A stretch of DNA of 64,000 nucleotides from Chryseolinea lacunae (GCF_016735595.1 NZ_JAERRB010000006.1:186001-250000), one strand, 5' to 3'; numbered from the stretch's first letter, positions 9,098-17,925 are shown. Notes: generated by a model not told the origin, from the letters alone. Made by a program: numbers and translations.

Positions 9098-9282
9098 TAG
9101 GCAACCTCGTCGACAGTGGCCGTTGTTTTCTTCGCTGTCTTCAGTGATCCTTTCAGAGATTGTGCTCCTTTGGTCACCAATACTTTTGTTTTTTCTTTCC
9201 GGGTTCCGGTCAGCAACCATGCTGCCAGCAACGCGCTTGACGCGATGCCTACACCCAATGCGATTTTTCCTGTAGTAGTCAT
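9088..9282 (-). CDS. Small YtxH-like membrane protein
   Basis: This 64-residue protein begins with one membrane helix (KIALGVGIASSALLAAWLLTG, about residues 6-26). A basic tail follows (KEKTKVLVTKGAQSLKGSLKTAKK) that would lie in the cytoplasm as an amphipathic helix. The layout, a Gly/Ala-rich anchor plus a Lys-rich helical tail, resembles YtxH-type stress-associated envelope proteins, but no catalytic motif exists. It is convergent with aroB and overlaps its last 10 bases. Codon use looks normal and no competing frame explains it, so it is probably real. Confidence 0.65.
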   Translation of the reverse strand: MTTTGKIALGVGIASSALLAAWLLTGTRKEKTKVLVTKGAQSLKGSLKTAKKTTATVDEVAYYV

Positions 9283-9351
9283 ATAAGCCGTAACTCAAAT
9301 TCTTTTGTAAATGTTTCGCACGATGAAAATAAATCTTATTCAAGGTGTAAT

Positions 9352-10602
9352 TTGCCGTACAATTCTTTTCCCTTGAGCACGAGCATCAAACTTAAACGAA
9401 CGTCTGTTATGCGCGGCACTGCCCAGTGGCTGCCCGCATCCAAGAGCATCAGCAACCGCGCCCTCATCATCAACGCACTGGCCGGTGGCACCTCCGACCT
9501 TCACAACCTTTCCGACGCCAACGACACACAGCTGATGCTGCGCCTCGTGAATTCGAACGACCGCGTGATCGATGTGGAAGATGCCGGCACCACCATGCGT
9601 TTTCTCACCGCCTACTTTTCTGTGACCCGCCAGGCCAAAGTGCTCACCGGAACACAACGCATGAAGGAACGCCCTATTGCCCTACTGGTAGACGCCCTGC
9701 GCGCCCTTGGTGTGGAAATAGAATACCTCGAAAAAGATGGCTACCCGCCACACGAAATAAAATCGTTTGCCGGACAAAAGGTGCAGCACATCAGCATCCG
9801 CGGCGATGTGAGCAGTCAATACATTTCGGCGCTCATGATGATCGCGCCTACCCTGCCTCAGGGATTGACGTTGGTGCTAACCGGAAAAATCGGAAGCCGT
9901 CCCTACATCGAAATGACGGTGGCCCTCATGAAACACTTCGGCGCCCAATGCACGTTTGTCGACAATAAAATTGTGGTGCCTCATCAGGCATATCGTCCCG
10001 CTGAGTTTACAGTGGAGTCGGATTGGTCGGCGGCCAGCTATTGGTTTTCGTTCGCCGCCCTCGCGCAGGATGCTGAAATTCTTTTGCCTCGCCTGTCCCT
10101 GGATTCACTGCAGGGCGACAGCAAAATTGTGGAGATCATGAAGACGCTTGGCGTGCAAGCCGTGTTGGAAAACGGTTTGCTGAAACTCACCAAGACAGCC
10201 CATCAAAAAGAACTGCACTGGGATTTTACCCACTGCCCCGACCTTGCCCAAACCGTGGCCGTGATCTGCGCTGTGAAAGGCGTGACCGGTCATTTCACAG
10301 GACTTGAAAGCCTTCGCATCAAAGAAACCGATCGCATCGCCGCGTTGCAAAACGAGCTGCGCAAAATCGGCGCCGACCTCCGCGAAGACGACACCGAACA
10401 CTGGACGTTGATCCCAACCACATCGGCGTTGCCCACATCAGCATTCTTCAACACCTACAAAGACCACCGCATGGCCATGGCTTTCGCGCCACTCGCCATG
10501 CTGATGGATGTAGAACTGGAGAAGCCGGAAGTGACGCGCAAGTCATATCCGAATTTCTGGAAAGACATCATCTCGTTTAATGTGCCTGCCACAGAAGTGT
10601 AG
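9352..10602 (+). CDS. aroA: 3-phosphoshikimate 1-carboxyvinyltransferase (EPSP synthase)
   Basis: It transfers the enolpyruvyl group of PEP to shikimate-3-phosphate, the sixth shikimate step. The family signatures are all present in order. They are LPASKSISNRALI, AGTTMRFL, SSQYISALMM, the catalytic KETDRIAAL region, and YKDHRMAMAFAPLAM near the end. The 416-residue length counts from a TTG codon at 9352. No ATG precedes the conserved core in frame, so the start is TTG at 9352 or TTG at 9373; the second gives an N terminus closer to family members. Gly/Ala residues linked to glyphosate response were not assessed. Confidence 0.94.
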   Translation: MPYNSFPLSTSIKLKRTSVMRGTAQWLPASKSISNRALIINALAGGTSDLHNLSDANDTQLMLRLVNSNDRVIDVEDAGTTMRFLTAYFSVTRQAKVLTGTQRMKERPIALLVDALRALGVEIEYLEKDGYPPHEIKSFAGQKVQHISIRGDVSSQYISALMMIAPTLPQGLTLVLTGKIGSRPYIEMTVALMKHFGAQCTFVDNKIVVPHQAYRPAEFTVESDWSAASYWFSFAALAQDAEILLPRLSLDSLQGDSKIVEIMKTLGVQAVLENGLLKLTKTAHQKELHWDFTHCPDLAQTVAVICAVKGVTGHFTGLESLRIKETDRIAALQNELRKIGADLREDDTEHWTLIPTTSALPTSAFFNTYKDHRMAMAFAPLAMLMDVELEKPEVTRKSYPNFWKDIISFNVPATEV

Positions 10603-10835
10603 GCCACGCTGAATAGAGCTTGCGCGAATGACGATTCATTGCGCACGACCGATGATTATGTTCAAGAATGTTTTTTTGATGTGGATTCTGTGAAGGAACT
10701 CAGCAGACTGGCTTTGTTCGATTCGTCAAAGAAATTGAATGACCTCGTGGTTACTACTATAGGTTCCTCTGCCCTTTCGCTTGCCTGCTCCGTTAGCTCA
10801 ATACCTGAATGTTGATGAAACCTTGTGGAATAATT

Positions 10836-11624
10836 CTATTCTGCCATTCCAAGAAGCTGATTGAAATATGCCGGCGCCTTCAGCAACCGGCTGCCATACC
10901 ACGAAAACATTTCGCCATCCACCAGCAGAATGTTTGATGCCGGACATAGCTGCCGAAGTTCGTCGATGTGTTTTTCCTGAAAGGGATACGGTTCCGACGA
11001 CAGGAAAATGAAGTCGGGTTTCAACTCCCGGATCTCTTCGGACGAAAGCACAGGATATCGCGGCAACAGCTCGGCACTATTGGTGAATCCGAGCGTGGTT
11101 AGCATTTCGTGGATAAACGTGTTGGAACCGGCGGCCATCCACGGCTTTTTCCAGATGAGGTAGAGCACCGAGGCGTTGTCGTATTTTTTTACCTGGGCAA
11201 ACGCTTCGTTCACGCCCTTCACAATCTCCAACGCACGCGAAGGCCGGTCTGTGATTTCGCCAATGGAACGCATCATGACGCGGGCGTCGTCAAGGCTCAC
11301 AATGTCGCTGATCCACACCGGGTATTTTTCTTCCAGCACTTCAATGCCTTCGCGATAGTTTTCTTCCTTGTTACCGATGATGAGATCGGGTTGGAGCCGG
11401 TCGATGACGTCGAAATTGAAATTCTTGGTGCCGCCAATGTGCGTTTTGGAATTGTGCCAGGCGGCGGGGTGAACACAAAATTTGGTGATGCCCACAACTT
11501 CATCGTGAAGGCCCAGATCGGCCAGCAATTCGGTTTGTGATGGAACAAGGGAAATGATTTTCCGGGGCGGAAAAGAAAAGGAAATGATTTTGTGGCGTTG
11601 ATCGAAAAATGTCGGGTCCGGCAT
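10836..11624 (-). CDS. Helical-backbone metal receptor (BtuF/FecB-like substrate-binding fold)
   Basis: The 262-residue protein has the PF01497-type fold of vitamin B12 and siderophore binding proteins. It opens with IISLVPSQTELLADLG and continues with VVGITKFCVHP, IGGTKNFNFDVIDRLQPDLIIGNKEEN and ELKPDFIFLSSEP. No signal peptide or lipobox precedes the first domain, so as encoded it would stay in the cytoplasm. That is unusual for a transport receptor. No permease or ATPase is adjacent; a FecCD/FecE-type pair lies 29 kb away without a receptor. A cobalamin, corrinoid or metal ligand is inferred only from the fold. Confidence 0.8.
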   Translation of the reverse strand: MPDPTFFDQRHKIISFSFPPRKIISLVPSQTELLADLGLHDEVVGITKFCVHPAAWHNSKTHIGGTKNFNFDVIDRLQPDLIIGNKEENYREGIEVLEEKYPVWISDIVSLDDARVMMRSIGEITDRPSRALEIVKGVNEAFAQVKKYDNASVLYLIWKKPWMAAGSNTFIHEMLTTLGFTNSAELLPRYPVLSSEEIRELKPDFIFLSSEPYPFQEKHIDELRQLCPASNILLVDGEMFSWYGSRLLKAPAYFNQLLGMAE

Positions 11625-11665
11625 TCTTCAAAATAAAGGAAAAGGAGTCTGAAAGAATAAAAAAA

Positions 11666-11724
11666 ACGTACAGAGCACACAAAGAAAAGACCCTCTCTTG
11701 TAAAAACTCTGCGGCCCCGTACGT
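11666..11724. repeat. Palindromic intergenic repeat, copy 1
   Basis: This 59-base unit has terminal arms ACGTAC and GTACGT and internal AGAG/CTCT matches around AAAGACCCTCTC. It is an imperfect copy of the unit at 11769-11826 in the same orientation. The outer arms differ from copy 2 by paired changes (ACGTAC/GTACGT here, ACGCAC/GTGCGT there), which keeps the stem. Confidence 0.7.
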
Positions 11725-11768
11725 ATATCTTTCAGTACTTTGGCTAGTACAACATCTTATCTCTAAAA

Positions 11769-11826
11769 ACGCACAGAGCGCATAGAGAAAAGACCCTCTC
11801 TATAAAAACTCTATGACCCCGTGCGT
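11769..11826. repeat. Palindromic intergenic repeat, copy 2
   Basis: This 58-base second copy has outer arms ACGCAC and GTGCGT and an inner perfect pair CATAGAG/CTCTATG. It ends seven bases before the stop codon of the histidine kinase gene. Both copies look like the agag/ctct-type palindromic repeats scattered between genes in many bacterial genomes. They could also act as a transcription end for the two minus strand genes around them, although there is no strong T run. Confidence 0.7.
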
Positions 11827-11832
11827 AAGTCT

Positions 11833-12903
11833 TCATTCCACCTCGAGGGATTGATGCAGTTGGTTGGGTATGCGGATCCGGAACGCTGTTCCTTTTCCTT
11901 TTTCCGATCGCACTTCGATCGTCCCTTTCAACCGTTCTATTGTATCCTTAACAATAAACAATCCCAATCCCGTTCCCTGCGATTGATCTGTTCCTCGAAA
12001 GAACAGGTCAAAGATTTTCTCCTTATACTCAGGATCAATTCCAATACCGTTGTCTTCTATGCAAATGTCGCAAAACTCTTCCGTGACATTTGCCACAATT
12101 TTGATGAATGGATTTTGTTTTTGCAAGTCTTGATACTTAATCGCGTTGGAAAAAATATTCGCGACCACCGTTTTCACGCGAATCAGGTCAGAATACCAGG
12201 CGATGTCTGAATTGCCTTGCAAAGACACTTTAACTCTATCGCCATGGTGGAGATTTTTTAAATTCTCCAGTTCGCTGGCGAGAAGCTCATTCAGGTTTAT
12301 TTTTTCCCGTTGCAACGCCAGTTTGTCGTTGCGGAAAAAATTGTTCATTTCTTCAATGTACGAATCAAGTTTCAGCAGACTTTTCTTAATCATGCTGATG
12401 TACCGGTCTTTTTCTTCGATCGGTGCCGTTTCGGCGATTTTCACCAATCCCAGCGCCGACATCAGGGGGGCCTTCAGATCGTGTGTGGTCTTGTAGATGA
12501 CCTGGTCAAGTTGCTGGTTCGAGCGAAGCAGTTCTTCCTGCTTTTGCTTGGTCTGCGTGATGTCGTGAAGTTTCAGCACCAATCCCTGCACCTTATAGTG
12601 ATCCAGCAGATTGGACACATGCACGTCGAAATATCGCTTTTCGCCATGTTGCACTTTGAACTCCACTTCATCGACCACCGAGTGCGGTGTTTCGTCGAGA
12701 CAGTGTTTCCAACTTTCCTGTTTCTCACGCGCCACGAAATCAAAAATATTTCGTCGCAGCATCGAAACCGGTTCCACGTCAAAGACCTTGTGAACAGACG
12801 AAGAAATGTAGCGTATCCTAAATTCCTTGTCGGTTACAATGATGATATCGTCCGAATTTTCAATTAACTCCCGGAACATCCCCTCGTTCTCCATGCTCAC
12901 CAT
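11833..12903 (-). CDS. Soluble PAS-domain sensor histidine kinase
   Basis: This 356-residue kinase has a PAS domain at about 7-120 (FRELIENSDDIIIVTDKEFRIRYISSS) ending in a PAC-like segment. A HisKA helix carries the phospho-acceptor His in TTHDLKAPLMSALG. An HATPase domain follows with N box NIFSNAIKYQD, G1 DNGIGI, F box FDLFFRG and G2 GTGLGLFI. There is no membrane helix or signal peptide, so it senses a cytoplasmic cue through PAS. No response regulator is nearby. An ATG at 12894 (MENEGMF) is an equally good start. It lies 34 bases behind a YfiR-like gene and is probably cotranscribed with it. Confidence 0.9.
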   Translation of the reverse strand: MVSMENEGMFRELIENSDDIIIVTDKEFRIRYISSSVHKVFDVEPVSMLRRNIFDFVAREKQESWKHCLDETPHSVVDEVEFKVQHGEKRYFDVHVSNLLDHYKVQGLVLKLHDITQTKQKQEELLRSNQQLDQVIYKTTHDLKAPLMSALGLVKIAETAPIEEKDRYISMIKKSLLKLDSYIEEMNNFFRNDKLALQREKINLNELLASELENLKNLHHGDRVKVSLQGNSDIAWYSDLIRVKTVVANIFSNAIKYQDLQKQNPFIKIVANVTEEFCDICIEDNGIGIDPEYKEKIFDLFFRGTDQSQGTGLGLFIVKDTIERLKGTIEVRSEKGKGTAFRIRIPNQLHQSLEVE

Positions 12904-12937
12904 CCTATACCCAGCAGAAAACCTGAAAGCTTTCTTC

Positions 12938-13447
12938 TTAAATCAAAATCGCCATGCTGCTCAACTGCGACGAAACTTTGAGGTTCGACGAGCCAACCGA
13001 TGTTTGATTGAGTTCGAACTTCAGCTTTCCATCAATCACTTTGAAGTTGATGCAGCTTCCTTTTTGTCCCATCCCCGAACCGTCGGTGATGGTCAGTACA
13101 GATTTCCCTGTAACGCTTGTTTTGATGTTGTCAAAATCCCGGTTCTTCGATTTGCCGATGTACACTACCTGGCAGTTGCCAGCTTCATCGGCCGAATGAA
13201 GGTTTTTGATAACATACTTCTTTGTTCCTTTAGGCTTGCCGTCGTACCATTGTTTGAGCGTGTTGAAGACATTTTCGTCTCCGATCACACCTACCACAAA
13301 CTCGCCGGGTTCGCTTTCATTCGGCCACTGCACATACTTGATAAAGTTGTACAACATCGCCGCGTGAATTTCATGGGTGGGCCTTTCCTGGGCCACGACA
13401 GTTCCCATGGCCACGGCCACAAGTGCTGTCAAAAAGAGTCTTTTCAT
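12938..13447 (-). CDS. YfiR-like periplasmic protein (DUF4154), copy 1
   Basis: A signal peptide (FLTALVAVAMGTVVAQ) precedes a compact domain of the YfiR/DUF4154 type. The first helix carries AAMLYNFIKYVQWP, which is diagnostic for the family. GEFVVGVIGDENVFNTL, CQVVYIGKSKN and VLTITDGSGMGQKGSCINF follow, and the protein ends in SSMAILI. In Pseudomonas, YfiR is a periplasmic repressor of a diguanylate cyclase; here the downstream gene is a soluble histidine kinase instead. It is clearly a paralogue of the next gene upstream, sharing KYVQWP, the GKP-(K/R)-G turn and the final SSMAILI, so a tandem duplication is likely. Confidence 0.85.
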   Translation of the reverse strand: MKRLFLTALVAVAMGTVVAQERPTHEIHAAMLYNFIKYVQWPNESEPGEFVVGVIGDENVFNTLKQWYDGKPKGTKKYVIKNLHSADEAGNCQVVYIGKSKNRDFDNIKTSVTGKSVLTITDGSGMGQKGSCINFKVIDGKLKFELNQTSVGSSNLKVSSQLSSMAILI

Positions 13448-13494
13448 AGATTAAAAAATTATTTGGGCTTTTGCTAATCTACTACTTAATCTTG

Positions 13495-13522
13495 AAAAAA
13501 CCCCAGGGTGTAACCCCCGAGG
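13495..13522 (-). terminator. Terminator or attenuator between the two YfiR-like genes
   Basis: On the minus strand CCTCGGGG (13522-13515) pairs with CCCTGGGG (13508-13501) with wobble pairs, followed by six Ts (13500-13495). It lies just after the stop of the upstream YfiR-like gene, so it would reduce or end transcription before copy 1 and the kinase. Confidence 0.6.
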
Positions 13523-13537
13523 CTTCCAAACAACCCA

Positions 13538-14050
13538 TTAAATCAAGATCGCCATCGATGAAAGAGCACCCGAAACCTTAAGGTTCGAAGCTTCAATCGC
13601 CTTCTGGTTCAATTCAAATTTCAGTTTATTATCAACCATTTTGAAGTTGATGCCGCTGCCTTTCTCACCAAGACCGTTTTTGTCGGTGATCACCAGGGTG
13701 CCTTTGCCTTTCACTTTGTTGTTCGCAGCTTCAAATTCGCCGCTTTTCGACTTGTCGATAAACAACACGTGGCAGTCCGTTACTTCGGCGGCAGAGTTAA
13801 ATTTCTTAATCACGTAGGTTTTTGAACCGCGGGGTTTGCCACCATACCATCCGTTGAGGGTGTTATAGATGTCTGCATTTCCCACTACACCAATCACAAA
13901 TTCGCCTGAGCCGGCGTGATCGGGCCATTGTACATACTTCGTGAAGTTAAACACCATCATGGAGTAAACTTCCTGCACTGATCTTTCTTGCGCATAGGTG
14001 CTACCGCTTACTAAGAGGGCGGCCACCACGAGAGTTCTGAACATTTTCAT
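13538..14050 (-). CDS. YfiR-like periplasmic protein (DUF4154), copy 2
   Basis: This is a 170-residue secreted protein counted from the ATG at 14050, the best signal peptide start (MFRTLVVAALLVSGSTYAQ). An upstream start is possible but would add a polar lead. The mature part shows the DUF4154 pattern SMMVFNFTKYVQWP, GEFVIGVVGNADIYNTL, CHVLFIDKSKS and GTLVITDKNGLGEKGSGINF, ending SSMAILI. It lacks the Cys that copy 1 has in the GSCINF position. The gene is flanked by terminators on both sides (14085-14118 and 13495-13522), so it may be its own transcription unit. Its ligand and partner are unknown. Confidence 0.85.
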   Translation of the reverse strand: MKMFRTLVVAALLVSGSTYAQERSVQEVYSMMVFNFTKYVQWPDHAGSGEFVIGVVGNADIYNTLNGWYGGKPRGSKTYVIKKFNSAAEVTDCHVLFIDKSKSGEFEAANNKVKGKGTLVITDKNGLGEKGSGINFKMVDNKLKFELNQKAIEASNLKVSGALSSMAILI

Positions 14051-14084
14051 ACTATTACTTCTTTGGTTTGTTTGATGATACAAA

Positions 14085-14118
14085 AATAGGCTCCCCCACC
14101 TGCGTGGAAGAGCCTATT
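14085..14118 (-). terminator. Terminator after the M42 peptidase gene
   Basis: AATAGGCTC and GAGCCTATT form a perfect 9-base-pair stem. On the minus strand it is followed by TTTTG. It lies 40 bases past the M42 stop codon. The following TATTTTTG (14088-14081) also resembles a -7 box for the YfiR-like gene, so the terminator and a promoter may abut. Confidence 0.7.
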
Positions 14119-14157
14119 CAGATACTAACCTTATAGATGTAAGGTTTTTATCAAGGA

Positions 14158-15228
14158 TTACTTAATGTAGCGGAAATCATGACCCGGTTTGAGCTGCAAA
14201 AGGAATTCGTAGATCAGTTGAATAACGCTTTCCACGTCGTCTTTATGTACCATTTCCACCGTGGTGTGCATGTATTTTAGCGGCAACGATATCAGTGCCG
14301 ACGCCACCCCTTCGGCCGAATAGGCAAATGAATCCGTGTCGGTGCCTGTGGACCGCGACACCGCCTGACGCTGGAAGGGAATCTTGCGTTTTTGAGCCGT
14401 TTCGATCACCATTTTAAGCACATTGTTCTGCACGGCAGGTCCATAGCACACCACCGGGCCCGCGCCCGCCTTCAGGTTGCCACTTTCTTTCTTGTTATAC
14501 ATGGGCGACTGCGTGTCGTGCGTCACGTCGGTAACAATGGCCAGGTCGGGCTTGATTCTACGCGAAATCATTTCCGCGCCCCGCAGGCCGATTTCTTCCT
14601 GAACGGCGTTGACAACGTATAACCCGAAAGGTAATTTTTTCTTGTTTTCGTGCAGTCTGCGGGCTACTTCTGCAATCATAAAGCCCCCCATTCGGTTGTC
14701 CAGCGCGCGACCGACCAGCCAATGTTTGTTCATTTCCATCAGTTCGTCTTCGAACGTGATCACACAACCCACGTGCACGCCTAACGATTCCACTTCCTTC
14801 TTCGACTCGGCTCCGATGTCGATGAAGATATTTTTCAATGTGGGTGTTTCTTCCTTGCCGGCGTCTCGAACGTGAATGGCCGGCCAGCCAAACACACCTT
14901 TCACCACACCGTTTGCCGTGTGGATGTTTACCCGCTTCGACGGGGCAATCTGATGATCGGATCCGCCATTGCGCCGCACATAGATGTAGCCGTCTTCGGT
15001 TATGTAGTTCACAAACCACGAGATCTCATCGGCATGTGCTTCAATCACCACCTTGTAGGTAGCCTTGGGATTGACCACGCCCACCACGGTGCCATACACG
15101 TCCACAATGTGGTCGCTGATGTAGGGCTTCAGGTAGTCCAGCCAGATTTGCTGACCCGACGATTCGAAGCCTGTGGGGGAAGCGTTGTTGAGATACTCGT
15201 AGAGGAATTGTTTGCTTTTCTTATCCAT
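14158..15228 (-). CDS. M42 family metallopeptidase (aminopeptidase)
   Basis: A cytoplasmic di-zinc aminopeptidase of the M42 family, which forms large tetrahedral particles that trim peptides. The 356-residue protein has VIEAHADEISWFV (zinc His and Asp), RALDNRMGGF (bridging Asp) and NAVQEEIGLRGAE (catalytic and metal Glu). IVTDVTHDTQSP (metal Asp) and LKYMHTTVEMVHKDDV (final zinc His) complete the site. The insertion KRVNIHTANGVVKGVFGW is the regulatory beta domain typical of M42. It lies 24 bases behind the carboxyltransferase gene on the same strand. Substrate specificity (glutamyl, leucyl) cannot be read from the sequence. Confidence 0.93.
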   Translation of the reverse strand: MDKKSKQFLYEYLNNASPTGFESSGQQIWLDYLKPYISDHIVDVYGTVVGVVNPKATYKVVIEAHADEISWFVNYITEDGYIYVRRNGGSDHQIAPSKRVNIHTANGVVKGVFGWPAIHVRDAGKEETPTLKNIFIDIGAESKKEVESLGVHVGCVITFEDELMEMNKHWLVGRALDNRMGGFMIAEVARRLHENKKKLPFGLYVVNAVQEEIGLRGAEMISRRIKPDLAIVTDVTHDTQSPMYNKKESGNLKAGAGPVVCYGPAVQNNVLKMVIETAQKRKIPFQRQAVSRSTGTDTDSFAYSAEGVASALISLPLKYMHTTVEMVHKDDVESVIQLIYEFLLQLKPGHDFRYIK

Positions 15229-15252
15229 ATTCTTTCAAATTGATAAACGAAC

Positions 15253-16824
15253 CTAGAGGGGAATGTTCCCGTGTTTTTTCTTTGGCAATTTAGCCACTTT
15301 ATTTTCCAGCATGCCAAAGGCACGAATCAGTTTCTCGCGGGTTTCGTCGGGATAGATCACCTCGTCGATGTAGCCACGGTGGGCAGCGCGATAGGGGTTG
15401 GCGAACTTCCGGGTATACTCGTCGACTTTCTCGTTGAGCTTTGCTTCCGGGTTTTCGGCCTCGGCAATTTCTTTCTTGAAGATGATTTCGGATGCGCCTT
15501 TGGCGCCCATCACGGCGATCTCGGCCGAGGGCCACGCATAGTTCAGGTCGGCGCCAATGTGTTTGGAGTTCATCACATCATAGGCCCCGCCATACGCTTT
15601 GCGTGTGATGACGGTGACGCGGGGCACTGTGGCTTCCGAAAAAGCATATAGCAACTTCGCACCGTTGGTGATGATGGCGTTCCACTCCTGGTCGGTGCCG
15701 GGCAAAAATCCGGGCACGTCTTCAAACACCAGCAAGGGAATGTTGAAGCAATCGCAGAACCGAACAAAACGCGCGCCCTTCACACTCGAGTCGATGTCGA
15801 GCACGCCGGCCAGCGAGGCCGGCTGGTTGCCCACCACGCCAATGCTGCGGCCGGCCAGGCGCGCAAAGCCCACCACAATGTTCTCGGCAAAATTCTTATG
15901 CACTTCAAAAAAACTGTCGCCGTCCACCACACCGTTGATGACCTCGCGCATGTCGTAGGGCTGGTTTGGGTTGGCCGGAATGATGTTGTTGAGGGCCGGG
16001 CGGCTTTCGTTGGCGGGCGTATAGTTCAACCGGGGCGCATCGTCTTCGCAGTTCTGCGGTATGTAGCCCAGCATTTTTTTGATCTGATTGAGGCACTCCA
16101 CCTCGTTGGCACAGGCGAAATGCGTTACGCCGCTGCGGGTGCTGTGGGTGGTGGCACCGCCCAGTTCTTCGGCCGTCACGTTCTCGTGCGTCACCGTCTT
16201 CACCACGTTGGGACCGGTCACAAACATGAACGATGTGTTCTCTACCATGAAGATGAAATCCGTGATGGCGGGCGAATACACCGCGCCTCCCGCGCAAGGG
16301 CCCATGATGGCCGAGATCTGCGGGATGACGCCCGACGCCAGGGTGTTGCGATAGAAGATGTCGGCATAGCCTCCCAGCGACACCACACCTTCCTGGATGC
16401 GTGCGCCGCCAGAGTCGTTCAGCCCGATGAGGGGTGCGCCGTTCTGCATGGCCAGGTCCATGATCTTCACGATTTTTTCGGCGTGGGTCTCGGAAAGTGA
16501 ACCGCCGAACACGGTGAAATCCTGGGAGAAAATATACACAAGGCGGCCGTTCACGGTGCCATAGCCGGTGATGACGCCATCGCCCAGGTAATATTCCTTG
16601 TCCAGCCCAAAGTCTTTGCTGCGGTGCATCACAAACTTGCCCAGTTCTTCAAACGATCCTTCGTCCATCAACAACATCACCCGCTCGCGCGCCGTGAGTT
16701 TTCCTTTGGCGTGTTGCTGTTCGATGCGCTTGGCGCCGCCGCCCAAAAGTGACTCCTGATTTTTGCGTTCCAGTTCATCGAACTTTTGCTGCAGTGCCTG
16801 ATCCTTAACCGTTCGCTTGGCCAT
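15253..16824 (-). CDS. Acyl-CoA carboxylase beta subunit (carboxyltransferase)
   Basis: This 523-residue protein transfers a carboxyl group between biotin and an acyl-CoA, most likely propionyl-CoA or methylmalonyl-CoA. The N half has [34 protein letters not shown] and the oxyanion loop [18 protein letters not shown]. The C half has [18 protein letters not shown] and the [16 protein letters not shown] signature. No biotin carboxylase, biotin carrier or methylmalonyl-CoA epimerase gene is adjacent, so the partner subunit is elsewhere. A decarboxylase (mmdA-type) role cannot be excluded. It heads a probable operon with the M42 peptidase. Confidence 0.93.
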   Translation of the reverse strand: MAKRTVKDQALQQKFDELERKNQESLLGGGAKRIEQQHAKGKLTARERVMLLMDEGSFEELGKFVMHRSKDFGLDKEYYLGDGVITGYGTVNGRLVYIFSQDFTVFGGSLSETHAEKIVKIMDLAMQNGAPLIGLNDSGGARIQEGVVSLGGYADIFYRNTLASGVIPQISAIMGPCAGGAVYSPAITDFIFMVENTSFMFVTGPNVVKTVTHENVTAEELGGATTHSTRSGVTHFACANEVECLNQIKKMLGYIPQNCEDDAPRLNYTPANESRPALNNIIPANPNQPYDMREVINGVVDGDSFFEVHKNFAENIVVGFARLAGRSIGVVGNQPASLAGVLDIDSSVKGARFVRFCDCFNIPLLVFEDVPGFLPGTDQEWNAIITNGAKLLYAFSEATVPRVTVITRKAYGGAYDVMNSKHIGADLNYAWPSAEIAVMGAKGASEIIFKKEIAEAENPEAKLNEKVDEYTRKFANPYRAAHRGYIDEVIYPDETREKLIRAFGMLENKVAKLPKKKHGNIPL

Positions 16825-16914
16825 AGTTATACGCTGATTTTTGAAAGGCTAAAGATAATCTGAATTCGCATTCATCCGCGTGCCGGGAGGCTTTTCGGGG
16901 GTCGGCTGCCGCAC

Positions 16915-16944
16915 TTGACTGCGTTTTGAAAATTCGTATCTTCA
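16915..16944 (+). promoter_or_regulatory. Candidate promoter of the Ppx/GppA gene
   Basis: TTG (16915-16917), 19 bases and TATCTTCA (16937-16944) resemble the Bacteroidota promoter with two mismatches in the -7 box. It ends 18 bases before the ATG at 16963. Confidence 0.4.
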
Positions 16945-16962
16945 CGCGCCCTCCTGCCACCT

Positions 16963-17925
16963 ATGGAAAACAAGATCGCCATTATTGATATGGGAACGAA
17001 CACCTTTCACCTCCTCATTGCCGAGGCGGACGAGCGGGGCTACCATATCACCTATCGCGAACGGCTGGCGGTGAAGATCGGAAAGGGCGGTATCAACCAG
17101 GGCGTTATCACCGAAGAAGGCATCCAACGGGCGCTACTGGCCATGCAGAGTTTCAAAAACACTATCGACCAGCAACACATCGGCAAGGTCTACGCCTTCG
17201 GCACCAGCGCCATGCGCAACGCCACAAACGGCGACGACGTGGTGGCCCGCATCAAGGCCGTGACGGGCATCGAGTCGACCATCATTTCCGGCGACCTGGA
17301 AGCACAATACATTTACATGGGTGTGAAGTCGGCCATGGACATCGACCACGACAAATCGCTCATCATGGACATTGGTGGCGGCAGCGTGGAGTTTATACTG
17401 GCCAACAATGAGCGGGTGTTCTGGAAACAAAGTTTTGAGATCGGGGCACAGCGGTTGCTGGAGAAATTCCAGAAACACGATCCCATCACAAAAGAAGAAA
17501 TGGAAGTGCTCGACGACTATTTTGCAAAAGCACTTCAGCCGTTGTTCGAAGCCATCAAAATTCATCAACCTCACATTCTCGTCGGCTCTTCCGGCACCTT
17601 CGATACGCTAAGCGACATCTTCTGCATTCAACACGACATCCACAAAAGCCCCGAAGAAATCGAAACACCGTTGACACTCGCCGGTTTCTATGAAATTTTT
17701 GATTTGTTGCTGCACAAGAATCGCGAACAGCGGATGCAAATTCCCGGCATGATCGAAATGCGCGTCGACATGATTGTGGTGGCGTGTTGCCTCATACGAT
17801 ACTTGCTGGCCAAACATCCCTTCAACCGTATCCGCGTGTCGACCTATGCCTTGAAAGAGGGCGTGCTGGCCACGCTCATTCATGAAGTGCAGAATGCCGC
17901 TGCACAAAAAACACTCACGGTCTAG
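16963..17925 (+). CDS. Ppx/GppA family phosphatase
   Basis: Members hydrolyse inorganic polyphosphate or pppGpp, linking phosphate storage and the stringent response. The 320-residue protein is the short two-lobed form of the actin-like fold. It contains AIIDMGTNTFHLLI (phosphate 1), AFGTSAMRNATN, IMDIGGGSVEFIL (phosphate 2) and VGSSGTFDTLSD, without the extra C-terminal HD-like domains of long exopolyphosphatases. Which substrate it prefers cannot be told. Its TAG stop is shared in a CTAG palindrome with the stop of the converging YfiR-like gene, leaving no room for a terminator between them. Confidence 0.92.
   Translation: MENKIAIIDMGTNTFHLLIAEADERGYHITYRERLAVKIGKGGINQGVITEEGIQRALLAMQSFKNTIDQQHIGKVYAFGTSAMRNATNGDDVVARIKAVTGIESTIISGDLEAQYIYMGVKSAMDIDHDKSLIMDIGGGSVEFILANNERVFWKQSFEIGAQRLLEKFQKHDPITKEEMEVLDDYFAKALQPLFEAIKIHQPHILVGSSGTFDTLSDIFCIQHDIHKSPEEIETPLTLAGFYEIFDLLLHKNREQRMQIPGMIEMRVDMIVVACCLIRYLLAKHPFNRIRVSTYALKEGVLATLIHEVQNAAAQKTLTV

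Noticed and set aside
10690-10740. A TTCGATT stretch flanked by CTTTG and CAAAG, resembling a tRNA T arm
   Set aside because: No acceptor stem, anticodon arm or D arm could be built around it.
14127-14146. Hairpin AACCTTA/TAAGGTT followed by Ts on the + strand
   Set aside because: It has terminator shape on the + strand, but no + strand gene ends there; the minus strand terminator at 14085-14118 explains the region.
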